Assembly: GCF_016031655.1 (NCBI RefSeq)
Contig: NZ_JACCHQ010000033.1
Coordinates: 1 to 64,000 of the forward strand
Length of the DNA: 64,000 nt
Direction: 5' to 3'
DNA from: Bradyrhizobium glycinis
GTDB taxonomy: Bacteria; Pseudomonadota; Alphaproteobacteria; Rhizobiales; Xanthobacteraceae
Under the pieces are notes generated by a model, which worked only from the letters and a program-made list of their open reading frames with translations, was not told where the DNA came from and searched no databases. The position numbers and the translations under genes were made by a program. The stretch's first letter is position 1; every line of letters begins with the position of its first letter. This document shows positions 36,170-45,537 of the stretch, piece after piece.

Positions 36170-36298
36170 TAACTTTGCAGCACCCCCTGACTATTTTTAC
36201 GCGCTTGGAGCCGCTTCCCGTCCGGGGATAAACTCCGGGCGCAATGGACGGGTGATCGGCCGGATTCGGCGCGGATTCTCCGTCGCCGGAAAGTCGAC

Positions 36299-38344
36299 AT
36301 GAAAGCATTGAAATTCGCCGGCGGGGCTTTGGCCGCCGTCATCGTCGTCATCGCACTTCTGCTCGTCGTCGGGATCCCCTCGGGCTTCCTGACCTCGACG
36401 ATCGCCTCCCGCCTCGAGAGCGCGACCGGCTATCGGCTGTCGATCGACGGCACCACCAAGATCAGCCTGTGGCCGACGCTGAACGTCACGCTGAACGACC
36501 TCACGCTCGCCGACCCCAAGGACCGCAGCGGCATCACGCGCCTGACGATCGACCGCGTGCAGGTCGACATGTCGCTCGCCAGCGTGTGGTCGGGCACGCC
36601 CGAGATCAGCGAGCTCGTCGTCACCCATCCCGTGCTCTACCAGCCGCTGCTGCGCGAACGCCTGCCGAATGCAGCCGCGCCTTCGAAGCCGCTCGCGCTC
36701 GACACCAAGGGCGCCACCATCGACCGCATCAAGATCACCGACGGCGAAGTGGCATTCTCGCGCCTCCGCGACCGTGTCGAGGGCCGCATCAGCGCCATCA
36801 ACGCCGACGCGACCCTGGACCGCGACCGCAAGGTGAATATCACCGGCACCGCGCGCGTCGGCGATCACCCAACCAAGTTCGACATCAAGGCGGCCTCGCC
36901 GGCCGAACGGCCGACGTTTCAGGTGGATTTCGCCGTCGACATGCCCAGCCTGCTGAAATCCCAGCTCACCGGTCACGCCGAGATGCGGCTGAGCGGCAAC
37001 GTCGTGATGATCAACGGCGTGAACGGCAGGCTCGGCGACGGCGCCTTCAACGGCTGGGCTTCGGTCGACATCGCGAGCAAGCCGCTGGTCAAGGTCGATC
37101 TCGACTTCCAGCGGCTATCTATGCCGCTGGCGAAATCGCCGGATGGCGTGTCCGGGCAGCCCTGGAGCAATGCGCCGATCGACGTCTCCGGGCTCAATTA
37201 CGTCGATGCGCAGGTGCGGATCTCCGCGAACGAGGTCGTGATCGGCGATGCGCGCGTCGCGCCGCTGGCGCTCGACGCCAAGCTCGCCGGCGGCGTGCTG
37301 AAGGCCGGCACGGCCAATCTGGGCGCCTATGGCGGCCAGGTCTCGGGCGAGGTGATCCTGGACGCGACCACCGGTGCGCCGAACTTTGCCATGCATTCCG
37401 ACCTCGTCGGCGTGCGCGCGCTGCCGCTGCTCCAGACCCTTGCCGAGTTCGACCGCATCGACGGCAAGCTGCAGGCCAAGCTAGCCTTGCGCAGCGCCGG
37501 CAACAGCCAGCGCGCGCTGATGGCGAACATGCAGGGCACGGCCTTCGTCAATTTCCAGGATGGCGCCATCCGCGGCGTCAATATCGCGCAGATGATCCGC
37601 TCGCTGACGACGAGCACGCTCTCCGGCTGGCAAAGCAGCCAGGACCCGAGCCAGGAGCAGAGCACGGATCTATCGCAGCTCTCGGCCTCCTTCCGCATCG
37701 ACAAGGGTCAGGCGGTGACGACCGATCTCAACCTGATCGGGCCGCTGGTGCGCGTCAGCGGCGCCGGCACCATCGCGCTCGACACCAAGATGATGGGCTT
37801 TCGCGTCGAGCCCAAGCTCGTGATGACGACCGAAGGCCAGGGCCGCACTTCCGAGCCGGTCGGCTTCGGCATTCCCGTGATGATCCAGGGCTCCTGGTCG
37901 CAGCCGCGGATCTATCCCGACATGGCCGGCATGCTGGACAATCCGGACGCCGCCTATGCCAAGCTGCGCGAGATGGGCAAGGGCTTGTTCGGCCCCGACG
38001 GCGCCGGGCTCGGCAACATCCTGGGCAGCCTCGGTCTTGGTGGCACCGCCGCGCCGGGCGGCGGCAATGCGCCCGGCACTGCCAATCCGCAAGGCCAGCA
38101 ACCGGGGCAGAACAATCTGCTCGGGGGCCCGCTCGGGGAGGCGATCGGCAATCTGATCCAGCAGGGTCTCTCCAGCGGCGCGGGGAGCGGCGCTGGCACT
38201 AGCCGCAGCCGCAGCCTGCCGGCAACGCCGTCCACGCCGGTGCCGCAGGCCTCCCCTGCGGCTCCCGCCCGGGAGGACCCGCCGGTCGCGCAGCAGGACA
38301 GTCAGCCAATGAACGACGTGCTGCGGCAGCTCTTCAATCGATAA
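36299..38344 (+). CDS. AsmA-family envelope protein
   Basis: 681 residues from ATG 36299 with GGAAAG upstream. An N-terminal membrane anchor (ALAAVIVVIALLLVVGIPSGF) is followed by the AsmA N-terminal domain (ESATGYRLSIDGTTKISLWPTLNVTLNDL in outline) and a C-terminal AsmA-like domain (about 330-560) ending with GIPVMIQGSWSQPRIYPD. The tail (about 590-680) is rich in Gly, Pro, Gln and Ser. AsmA proteins are bridge-like lipid-transfer proteins between inner and outer membrane. Divergent from the Crp-type regulator, with a possible Crp-like site between them. Confidence 0.92.
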   Translation: MKALKFAGGALAAVIVVIALLLVVGIPSGFLTSTIASRLESATGYRLSIDGTTKISLWPTLNVTLNDLTLADPKDRSGITRLTIDRVQVDMSLASVWSGTPEISELVVTHPVLYQPLLRERLPNAAAPSKPLALDTKGATIDRIKITDGEVAFSRLRDRVEGRISAINADATLDRDRKVNITGTARVGDHPTKFDIKAASPAERPTFQVDFAVDMPSLLKSQLTGHAEMRLSGNVVMINGVNGRLGDGAFNGWASVDIASKPLVKVDLDFQRLSMPLAKSPDGVSGQPWSNAPIDVSGLNYVDAQVRISANEVVIGDARVAPLALDAKLAGGVLKAGTANLGAYGGQVSGEVILDATTGAPNFAMHSDLVGVRALPLLQTLAEFDRIDGKLQAKLALRSAGNSQRALMANMQGTAFVNFQDGAIRGVNIAQMIRSLTTSTLSGWQSSQDPSQEQSTDLSQLSASFRIDKGQAVTTDLNLIGPLVRVSGAGTIALDTKMMGFRVEPKLVMTTEGQGRTSEPVGFGIPVMIQGSWSQPRIYPDMAGMLDNPDAAYAKLREMGKGLFGPDGAGLGNILGSLGLGGTAAPGGGNAPGTANPQGQQPGQNNLLGGPLGEAIGNLIQQGLSSGAGSGAGTSRSRSLPATPSTPVPQASPAAPAREDPPVAQQDSQPMNDVLRQLFNR

Positions 38345-38537
38345 GCTCCCTCCATCGAACCGATCCGGCTGCGACAATCGCTGCCGGTCCAACCCGCCTA
38401 GGAGACCACTGGGGTAACCACACCGGCCGGTCCGCCGGCTGCATGACGGCCCTTCGGTCCAAATTGTGGTAGAACGGCTTGGAAGGGCCTGTCCGGCCCA
38501 TAGCGCGCAGCGTCAGTGGCCGCGCGAGAGGATCGGG

Positions 38538-40985
38538 ATGGCAGGAGCGAACGACAAGACACGATCTCTGCGCGAGGGCCTGTTCGCCAAATACGTCGTC
38601 TCCCTCGTCGGCCTCGTCGTGTTCGTCCTCGCCGTCAACGGGGCGATGGAGACCTGGATCTCCTACCGCGCAACACGGACGCAGCTGACCGACGGCCTGG
38701 AGGACAAGGCGCAAGCAGCCGCCCGGCGCATCGAGCAGGCGATTTCCGAGCTCGACCGCCAGATCAGCTGGGTGACGCGGGCGAGCCAGGATACGCTGGA
38801 GAAGCGCCGCGCCGACTACGCTTCGCTGCTGCACCAGGTCTCGGTCGTCAACCAGCTGTTCCAGCTCAACGGCGACGGCCGCGAGGTGCTGCGCGTCTCC
38901 AGGCAATCGACCACGACCGGCGGCAATGCCGACCTCTCCCGCGACATGCGCTTCACCGACGCTGTCGCCCGCGGCGTCACCTACGCGCCGGCTTGGTTCG
39001 CCGACCGGACGCCAGTAATGTCGATCTCAGTGGCGCATTCCGGCTTCAATGCCGGCGTCACCGTGGCCGAGATCGATCTCAGCTTCCTCTCCGACTTCCT
39101 GTCCGACGCCCAGGTCGGCAAGGCCGCCTTTGCCTATGTCGTCGATCCGCGCGGCCGGGTGCTGGCGACGTCATCGAAAGGGCCCGAGATCGGCAAGGAT
39201 CTCTCCAAGCTGCCGCAGGTGGCGGCCGCGATCGCGCCCGGCCACGAAGCCGACACGTCGGGCACCGACTTCAACGGCCATGCGGTGATGAGCGCCGCGA
39301 GCATCGTGCCGAAGCTCGGCTGGAGCGTGCTGTTCGAGCAGCCAACCACGCAGGCCCTGATGCCGATCCGCGACCAGCTGGTGCGCATCGCGCTTCTGAT
39401 CGGCATGGGCCTGATGGTCGCGATCCTCGCCGGCACGCTGCTCGCCCGCCGCATGATCATCCCGATCACGGCGCTGCGCGACGGCGCCTACAGGCTCGGC
39501 GAGGGCGATTTCAGCCACCGCATCGACGTGCACACCTCCGACGAGCTGGAAGACCTCGCCGGGCAGTTCAACCGCATGGCCGACCAGATCCAGGAGACCT
39601 ATTCGAACCTGGAGAGCAAGGTCGAGGAGCGCACCCGCGATCTCGCGCAATCGATCCACGAGCTCAAGGTGCTGGAGGAGGTCGGCCGCGCGGTGGCCTC
39701 CTCGCTCGATCTCAACGCGGTGCTTGCGACGATTGCGGCCCGCGCGATCGAGATCACCCGTGCCGACGCGGTGCTGATCTACGGCTTCGACGCCGAGGCG
39801 CGCTGCTTCAACCTGGTCGAGGCCAACGGCATCGACAAATCCGCCGAGGGCGCGCATGTCACCATCGCGCAAGGCGGCAACATCCTGAGCGATGCTGCGG
39901 GCAGCGGCGAGCCGATCGCACTGGCCGAGCTCGGCGATGCCGCCGAGCAGCCGCTGCGCGAGGTCGCGCGCGCGGCCGGCTTCAACTCGGTGCTGGTGGT
40001 GCCGCTGATCGACCAGCAGGGCACGCTGGGCTCGCTCGTGGTGCTGCGCCGCGCCGCCGGCGCGTTCGCGCCCAGCATCATCGGCCTGATGCGCACCTTC
40101 GCCAACCAGGCCGTGCTGGCGATGCGCAATGCGCAACTGTTCAGCGAGGTCGACCACAAGAGCCACGCGCTGGAGGCGGCGAACACGATCGTGCGCGCCC
40201 AGGCCGACAAGCTCCGCGAGCAGACCGAGCAGCTCAAGGACTGGAACAAGTCGCTGGAGGAGCGCGTCAGGACCCAGCTCGGCGAGATCGAGCGCATCCG
40301 CAAGCTCGAGCGTTTCCTGGCGCCCCAGGTGGCGCAGCTGATCGCCTCCTCCGACAGCCCGGAAGGTTTGCTCACCAGCCAGCGCCGCGAGGTCACGGTC
40401 GTGTTCTGCGACCTGCGCGGCTTCACCGCGTTCACGGAAGCGACCGAGCCGGAAGAGGCGATGAACGTGCTGCGCGAATACCACGCGGCACTCGGCCAGC
40501 TGATCTTCAAGTACGAGGGCACGCTCGACAAGTATGCCGGCGACGGCGTGATGATCCTGTTCAACGCGCCGATCCAGTTCGAGGACCACACCAAGCGCGC
40601 GGTGAAGATGGCGGTGGAGATGCGCGACACCATCGGTCCCTTGACCGAGCGCTGGCGCAACCGCGGGCATAGCCTGGGATTCGGCATCGGCGTCGCGCTC
40701 GGCTATGCCACGCTCGGCCAGGTCGGCTTCGAACAGCGGCTGGAATATGCCGCGATCGGCAGCGTCACCAACCTCGCCTCGCGCCTCTGCAGCGAGGCCA
40801 AGCCCAACCAGATCGTGGTCAGCCGCCGCGTCTACGGCATGGTCGAGCCCTGGGTCGAAGCCCGCGCGCTCGACGACCTCCAGCTCAAGGGCTTCAATCA
40901 CCCCGTGCTGGCGATGGAGATCCTGAGCTGGCGCGAGGAGGTGGAGAACGTGGTGGATGCGGCAGTGGTGCGGCGGCGGGGGTAG
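38538..40985 (+). CDS. Membrane adenylate/guanylate cyclase with sensor, HAMP and GAF
   Basis: 815 residues from ATG 38538; the earlier in-frame start at 38466 has no better ribosome site. Order: TM1 (VVSLVGLVVFVLAVNG), periplasmic Cache-like sensor (about 40-265), TM2 (LLIGMGLMVAILAGTLLA), HAMP (about 300-355), GAF (about 390-540), coiled coil, and a class III cyclase domain (about 630-800). The metal-binding Asp residues are in VVFCDLRGFTAFT and DKYAGDGVMILFNAP, and the transition-state region is present in AIGSVTNLASRLC. It should make cAMP or cGMP in response to a periplasmic signal. A 53-bp repeat overlaps its last codons. Confidence 0.93.
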   Translation: MAGANDKTRSLREGLFAKYVVSLVGLVVFVLAVNGAMETWISYRATRTQLTDGLEDKAQAAARRIEQAISELDRQISWVTRASQDTLEKRRADYASLLHQVSVVNQLFQLNGDGREVLRVSRQSTTTGGNADLSRDMRFTDAVARGVTYAPAWFADRTPVMSISVAHSGFNAGVTVAEIDLSFLSDFLSDAQVGKAAFAYVVDPRGRVLATSSKGPEIGKDLSKLPQVAAAIAPGHEADTSGTDFNGHAVMSAASIVPKLGWSVLFEQPTTQALMPIRDQLVRIALLIGMGLMVAILAGTLLARRMIIPITALRDGAYRLGEGDFSHRIDVHTSDELEDLAGQFNRMADQIQETYSNLESKVEERTRDLAQSIHELKVLEEVGRAVASSLDLNAVLATIAARAIEITRADAVLIYGFDAEARCFNLVEANGIDKSAEGAHVTIAQGGNILSDAAGSGEPIALAELGDAAEQPLREVARAAGFNSVLVVPLIDQQGTLGSLVVLRRAAGAFAPSIIGLMRTFANQAVLAMRNAQLFSEVDHKSHALEAANTIVRAQADKLREQTEQLKDWNKSLEERVRTQLGEIERIRKLERFLAPQVAQLIASSDSPEGLLTSQRREVTVVFCDLRGFTAFTEATEPEEAMNVLREYHAALGQLIFKYEGTLDKYAGDGVMILFNAPIQFEDHTKRAVKMAVEMRDTIGPLTERWRNRGHSLGFGIGVALGYATLGQVGFEQRLEYAAIGSVTNLASRLCSEAKPNQIVVSRRVYGMVEPWVEARALDDLQLKGFNHPVLAMEILSWREEVENVVDAAVVRRRG

Positions 40986-41034
40986 CCAAACAAAAAAGCG
41001 CGAAAACAACCCCATGCACAGTAGGCGGGGGCTG
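40982..41034. repeat. 53-bp dispersed repeat, copy 2
   Basis: Matches 4454-4506 at most positions with the same 18-base core (cgaaaacaaccccatgca). It overlaps the last bases of the cyclase gene and continues into the 213-base gap after it. As with copy 1, it directly follows a signalling gene in the same orientation. The rest of the gap holds no gene. Confidence 0.7.
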
Positions 41035-41198
41035 GAGAATCAATGACTTACGGCAGGCCCGCGCGTGCCCACGCGATCTCACCCGTCGGGCAAAACACCA
41101 GATTGGCAGCATCCCAGACGCCTCTCACGAACCAGGTCCCTCCTCCCCGCGACCAACCCTCGCCTCAACGGCGAGGCGGACTTTCTGGGAGACGACCC

Positions 41199-42065
41199 GT
41201 GGCATTTCCCCTGCCTTCGCGTGCCTATGATTTGCAGATGCTGGACCGGCCGGTCGACCGCGCGCGCGATCAGGGCTGGGTCTTTGGGCTGCCGCCGGGC
41301 ATTGCATCCGAGCAATGGCCGCTCGATCCCGTCACCGGCTATCCCTTGATACACGGCTTCACGCTGTTGTTGCCGGAGGATTACCGTGTGCACGGCGACG
41401 ACATCGTCGCGGTGTCGTTCTTCGCCACGGCGCCCGATCACAATGACGGCGGCGCGCCGGACGATCCTGAAGTCCGCGAGGCGGTGCTGGCGCGGCCATC
41501 GCATCCGCGCCTGTCGCGCATGACCGACATTCTCGACTACGCCTATGCCGCGCTGCTGCTGACGCAAGCCGAGTATGACGGCGCGTTCGCGACACCGCCG
41601 GCGCCGCTGGCGCTGGCGACGGTGGAGCGGCCGCGCTGGCTCGACGTCGGCGGCGCCAGCGCCTTCTTCGAGGCCGCGCCGGCTTACGCGAAGAAGATGT
41701 TTGCTGCCCCGCCGCGCGCCGATCTCAGCGAGACGCGCGCGATCGCGCTGTCGCCGCGCGCTGATGATCCCAATGCAGGCAAGGGCCCGCAGGACGAGTA
41801 CGCACGCGAAAATCCGCCGACCGGCTATCAGCCCTACTATTATTATGTCGAGGGCAGACCGGGCCGCGACAATTTCCGCCTGCACGACTGGGCCAAGGAT
41901 CACGCCCACAACCATCTCGGCGGCACCATGCGGCCCTGCCAGGCCGTGCCGGAGATGAGCCCGTTCTACATCGAGTTCGAGGAATATTTCGGCGGCTACA
42001 ATTTCGGCGGTGGCAACGCGCAGCTGGATTTCAAGGACATGAAGTTCGACTGGGCGTGCGGGTGA
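41199..42065 (+). CDS. Conserved hypothetical protein
   Basis: 288 residues from GTG 41199 with GGGAG upstream; the frame is open from 41043, but the extra 52 residues are low in conservation-like features. Soluble, no signal peptide or membrane segment. Visible patches include GWVFGLPPGIASEQWPLDPVTGYPLIHGFTLLL in part, a Pro/Tyr-rich YQPYYYYVEG and HNHLGGTMRPCQAVPEMSPFYIEFEEYFGGYNFGGGNAQLDF in part, suggesting a DUF1963-like (YwqG) beta-rich fold near the C-terminus. That match is weak. Its stop abuts the stop of the convergent gene with no base between. Confidence 0.75.
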   Translation: MAFPLPSRAYDLQMLDRPVDRARDQGWVFGLPPGIASEQWPLDPVTGYPLIHGFTLLLPEDYRVHGDDIVAVSFFATAPDHNDGGAPDDPEVREAVLARPSHPRLSRMTDILDYAYAALLLTQAEYDGAFATPPAPLALATVERPRWLDVGGASAFFEAAPAYAKKMFAAPPRADLSETRAIALSPRADDPNAGKGPQDEYARENPPTGYQPYYYYVEGRPGRDNFRLHDWAKDHAHNHLGGTMRPCQAVPEMSPFYIEFEEYFGGYNFGGGNAQLDFKDMKFDWACG

Positions 42066-43358
42066 TCACACCCCCCGCTTCGGCCCGATCGCCTCGAACC
42101 CGGCCTTCTGCTCGTCGCTCAGATCGGCCTGGAAATCGTCGAGCGCGTCGGCCACGCCGTTCACTGCTTCCAGCATAGTCTGCAGCCGCGCCTTCACGGC
42201 GACGAGGCGGGCCTGCGGGGTTGCGGCGGGCTCGGTCGGGCAGGCGCTGAGCGTCTGCATGGTGCGGAGCGCGGTGTCCTGCAGCACCTCGAAGCGGGCG
42301 CGGGCGACCTCGTCGAGGTGGAGCGTGGCGGCGATCTCCGCGGGCCATTGCTGCTGAACGAGTTGCTCGTATTGGCGCTGGGCGTTTTCGTCGGACAGAG
42401 GATCATAGTCCGCTTGGCAGGCTTTGGCCGCCTGTGCGTCCTTGCTCGCGTTCTTGTCGGTGTTTTTGGACTGGTAGGACGCCAACGCGGCGCGGCGCTC
42501 GTTGGCAAGGGCGTTGAGCCGGGCTTTCTGGTCGTCATTGAGCAGGCCGACGAATTTCGACAGCGGCGCTTCGATTGTATCGATGGCCTTGACCATGGCC
42601 TCGATACGCTCGCGCATCAGGCCGAGGCGCTCCGCCGCATTTGCAGGGACCTGCGCCGCCGGGCAGGCGGCGCGGATGGTGTCGCGCGCCGCAAGCCAGG
42701 CGGATGAGAGCTCGTCAAGCGCAGTGCGCTGAGCTTCGTTCGGCTGAACGGCGCTCGCGATGCGCTCGACCGGCAGGCCGCCGGTGTCGCTGGCTTCGCA
42801 CATTGTTTCTGCGGCCGGGATTCGACGCGCGCGACGGCCTGGCGGCACGGTATAGGCGGCAAGCTCGGTGGCGGCATAGGGCGTGAAGAGCGCGGCATAG
42901 AGGTCGCCGTAGCCGTAGAGCGAGAGGCTGGTGGTGTCGCCGAAGACGATCGCATTGGTGAGATCGTCATGGGCGAACGGCCAGAACACCGGGCCGACCC
43001 AGCCGTAGCTGCCGTCGGGATGGCGCCACCAGCCCTGCGGGCGGCGGCCGCCTTGCCAGCCTGCCAGCGCCGCTTGCGCCGTGAGGGCCGCGCGCAGCAC
43101 GTAAGGGTTCGACAGCTGGCCGCGGTCGGCCCCGCGCGGATCCTGTGATCTCAGCGCAGCGGAGCGGTAGCGACCACTACGGACCGCCATGCGGGAATGG
43201 CGCAGGCGCGACAGGCCGATCACGTGGCCGACGGCGAAGCGCGCAACCCCCAGCGGACCGCCGCGCAAGCCGAATTGCGCCTCAGCCCTGCCCGGCAGCA
43301 GCACTGTCGCAATTAGCAGGGCCGCACCGGCGAGCGCCAGTCCCATGCGTCCCGGCAT
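42066..43358 (-). CDS. Exported LTXXQ-type protein
   Basis: 430 residues from ATG 43358 with GGAGG nine bases upstream; the frame extends further but would overlap the LysM gene. A signal peptide (about 1-27, LALAGAALLIATVLLPGRAEA) leads to a Trp/Tyr-rich segment (about 90-150), then helical repeats with LTXXQ-like pieces (VQPNEAQRTALDEL, LNDDQKARLNAL, LSDEQKAGFEAIG) as in Spy/CpxP envelope chaperones. It is much longer than Spy and may contain two Spy-like units. It is expected in the periplasm; its role is unknown. Confidence 0.85.
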   Translation of the reverse strand: MPGRMGLALAGAALLIATVLLPGRAEAQFGLRGGPLGVARFAVGHVIGLSRLRHSRMAVRSGRYRSAALRSQDPRGADRGQLSNPYVLRAALTAQAALAGWQGGRRPQGWWRHPDGSYGWVGPVFWPFAHDDLTNAIVFGDTTSLSLYGYGDLYAALFTPYAATELAAYTVPPGRRARRIPAAETMCEASDTGGLPVERIASAVQPNEAQRTALDELSSAWLAARDTIRAACPAAQVPANAAERLGLMRERIEAMVKAIDTIEAPLSKFVGLLNDDQKARLNALANERRAALASYQSKNTDKNASKDAQAAKACQADYDPLSDENAQRQYEQLVQQQWPAEIAATLHLDEVARARFEVLQDTALRTMQTLSACPTEPAATPQARLVAVKARLQTMLEAVNGVADALDDFQADLSDEQKAGFEAIGPKRGV

Positions 43359-43507
43359 GATCACTGACCTCCAGACGGGCTTGGTCACGTCTTGGCCCTC
43401 CCTCCCGCCAAGTGCGCAATGCGTCGCATCACGATGACGCGCGAGGGAACCGAAGGTTCCGGAGAGACACAGGACAATGCGTCGCAACGCGTGCCGGCCG
43501 TGCCGTG

Positions 43508-44539
43508 TCACTCCGCCTTTTGCGGCATCACGAAGGTCTGGCCGGGATAGATCAAGTTCGGGTTGTGGATCTTGTCGCGGTTCGCTTTGAAGATCACCCC
43601 GTAACGGGAGCCGTCGCCATAAGCGAGCCGGCTGAGCGCCCACAGGCTGTCGCCGCGGGCGATGATCCGGCTGCCGCCAGCCTCGGCCGGCGCGGCGGTG
43701 AGCGCATCCGCCGGCGAGGCCGATGCAACCGCGGTGGCCGCCGGCGCATTCGCGAAAGCCTTCGGTTTTGGCCCGGGCTTCAGCGCGCCGATCGGCCGGG
43801 CCGCTTGCTTCTCAGGCACCGACGCCAGCCGCGGCGAGGCCGACGGCAGTGCGGCCACGACATCCGATTTGTCCTCGGGCTTCTCGGCCGGCTTGGTTTC
43901 CTGCTTCGCAACCGGTGGGGTGCGCGCGGGCGACGGCGCCGCCGCGGCGATGGTGACCGGCATGGTCCGGCCGGATTCGGTGACCGTGCCATCCGGCGCC
44001 CTGGCCCGGAGCGTCAGGTCATACGAGCCGGCCGGCAGCTGCGGCGGGGTCATCACGAATTGGCCCGAGGCGTCGGCGACCACGCTGTCGAGCGGCTTGC
44101 CGTCGCGCATCAGCTCGACCCTCGCACCCGGCGTGGCGCGGCCGGCAATCACCGCCGCCTCGCCGTGATCGTCGATGCGGGCGACGTCGAAACGGGGGCC
44201 GGTATCTGCAGCCGGTGCCGGCGGCTTGACCGGTACGAGATCGCCGAGCGCGGCCACCTGCTTCTGGGTCTCGGCCAGCGCGCCTGCCTTCGGCTCGGGT
44301 GCAGGCGGCGCGCTGCCGGCGAGCTTCGGCGGTTCCGGCTTCAGCTCTGGCTTGGACTCAGGTTTGGACTGGACCTTGGCTTCAAGCTTGGGTTCGACTT
44401 TGGCCTCCGGCTTGGCGGCGACGGTAACCTTCGTCCCATCAGGCAGCAGGCGGCGCAGCTCGGTCGGGCCGATCACCAGCGCGGTGCCGACCAGCGCGAG
44501 CAGACAGAAGGCAATGAAGGCCTTGGATGCGGTGATCAT
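43508..44539 (-). CDS. LysM-domain envelope protein
   Basis: 343 residues from ATG 44539. An N-terminal membrane segment (AFIAFCLLALVGTALVIG) is followed by a Lys/Pro/Glu-rich spacer (about 40-100), an Ig-like domain (about 110-200, ARVELMRDGKPLDSVVADASGQF), another Ala/Pro-rich spacer, and a C-terminal LysM domain (about 293-340, IIARGDSLWALSRLAYGDGSRYGVIF..NPNLIYPGQTFVMP). LysM binds peptidoglycan. This anchor-spacer-Ig-LysM layout is common in rhizobia and resembles proteins that span the periplasm. No hydrolase domain is present. Confidence 0.92.
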   Translation of the reverse strand: MITASKAFIAFCLLALVGTALVIGPTELRRLLPDGTKVTVAAKPEAKVEPKLEAKVQSKPESKPELKPEPPKLAGSAPPAPEPKAGALAETQKQVAALGDLVPVKPPAPAADTGPRFDVARIDDHGEAAVIAGRATPGARVELMRDGKPLDSVVADASGQFVMTPPQLPAGSYDLTLRARAPDGTVTESGRTMPVTIAAAAPSPARTPPVAKQETKPAEKPEDKSDVVAALPSASPRLASVPEKQAARPIGALKPGPKPKAFANAPAATAVASASPADALTAAPAEAGGSRIIARGDSLWALSRLAYGDGSRYGVIFKANRDKIHNPNLIYPGQTFVMPQKAE

Positions 44540-44707
44540 TTGAAAAGGACCTTGGGTGGCAAATCAGCCGAGGCCGGCAAGGTGCGCCGATTTGGCTGCG
44601 GCAGCAAGACTGTCGATGGGATTAGACAGCGCCCGGGGTGAACCGGCGCCATGGCGCTGGCGTCCAACATCGCGGCCATAACGCAGCATGACGTCAGGGG
44701 ACCTCTC

Positions 44708-45400
44708 GTGACCGTATTTTACCGTCCTGCCCCATGGCTGGCGCTGGTGCTGACGCTGGCCGCTTTACCCGCTTTGGCCGGCTCCGGCCCGCCGCCCGGC
44801 TTCACGCTGTCCGACGATGCCGATCTCGCCTTCACCTCGCCCGACGGCGCCATCAGGCTCGAGCAATACATGAAGGAGGGCGAGGATTTCGCCGTCAAGT
44901 GGCAGGTCTGGGCGCGACGCGGCGGGGAGATGCGAGAGCTGAAGCCCGAGCAGGGCTATCCGGCCGGCTTCCGTTTCACGGCGGACTCGCGATGGCTGGT
45001 GCGGATGCAGAAGACCGGCTCGGGCGAGCAGGACCTCTTTCTCTATCATTTCGAGAACGGCGCCTTCGTGAGCGCGACCAAGCAATCGCTCGGCGATCTC
45101 GCCTGGGCCTATTTCCACAGCCGGCCCGACACTGGGAAGATGAAGCTCGACTACCACATCTCGGCCAATCTGATGAAAGGCACCGAAAATGCGTATCGCT
45201 GGCTCGGCGTCGACTGGCCCAACAACCGCTATCTCCTGATCTCGCTTTCCGGCGAAATGGACAAGCATCCGAAGAACGTCGCGGTGAAGGGACTGGCGGA
45301 TTGGAGATGCCGCTATGACCTTAAGACCGGCAAGTTCGATGTGCCGAAGATGTTCGCCAAGGGCAACACGGAAGCCTTGAAGTGGGAAATCAAGCGGTGA
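44708..45400 (+). CDS. Exported hypothetical protein
   Basis: 230 residues from GTG 44708 with AGGGGA upstream; the longer frame from 44651 would place residues before the signal peptide. The signal peptide is APWLALVLTLAALPALAG. The mature part is beta-rich, with LSDDADLAFTSPDGAIRLEQYMK at its start and DWRCRYDLKTGKFDVPKMFAKGN at its end, and a single Cys. No domain is recognised. It is divergent from the LysM gene. Periplasmic location is likely. Confidence 0.82.
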   Translation: MTVFYRPAPWLALVLTLAALPALAGSGPPPGFTLSDDADLAFTSPDGAIRLEQYMKEGEDFAVKWQVWARRGGEMRELKPEQGYPAGFRFTADSRWLVRMQKTGSGEQDLFLYHFENGAFVSATKQSLGDLAWAYFHSRPDTGKMKLDYHISANLMKGTENAYRWLGVDWPNNRYLLISLSGEMDKHPKNVAVKGLADWRCRYDLKTGKFDVPKMFAKGNTEALKWEIKR

Positions 45401-45537
45401 GGTCCTGCGGGCTCGCCGCGGTTTTCCGCGCGATGGAACCAACCCTCTGATTCCGTTCCGATTCATATTTTCGTAACTGTCAATGGTAACGGGCTCTTGT
45501 CGGTTTTGCTGCATCTTGCATCCCACGGGAGGGCTGG

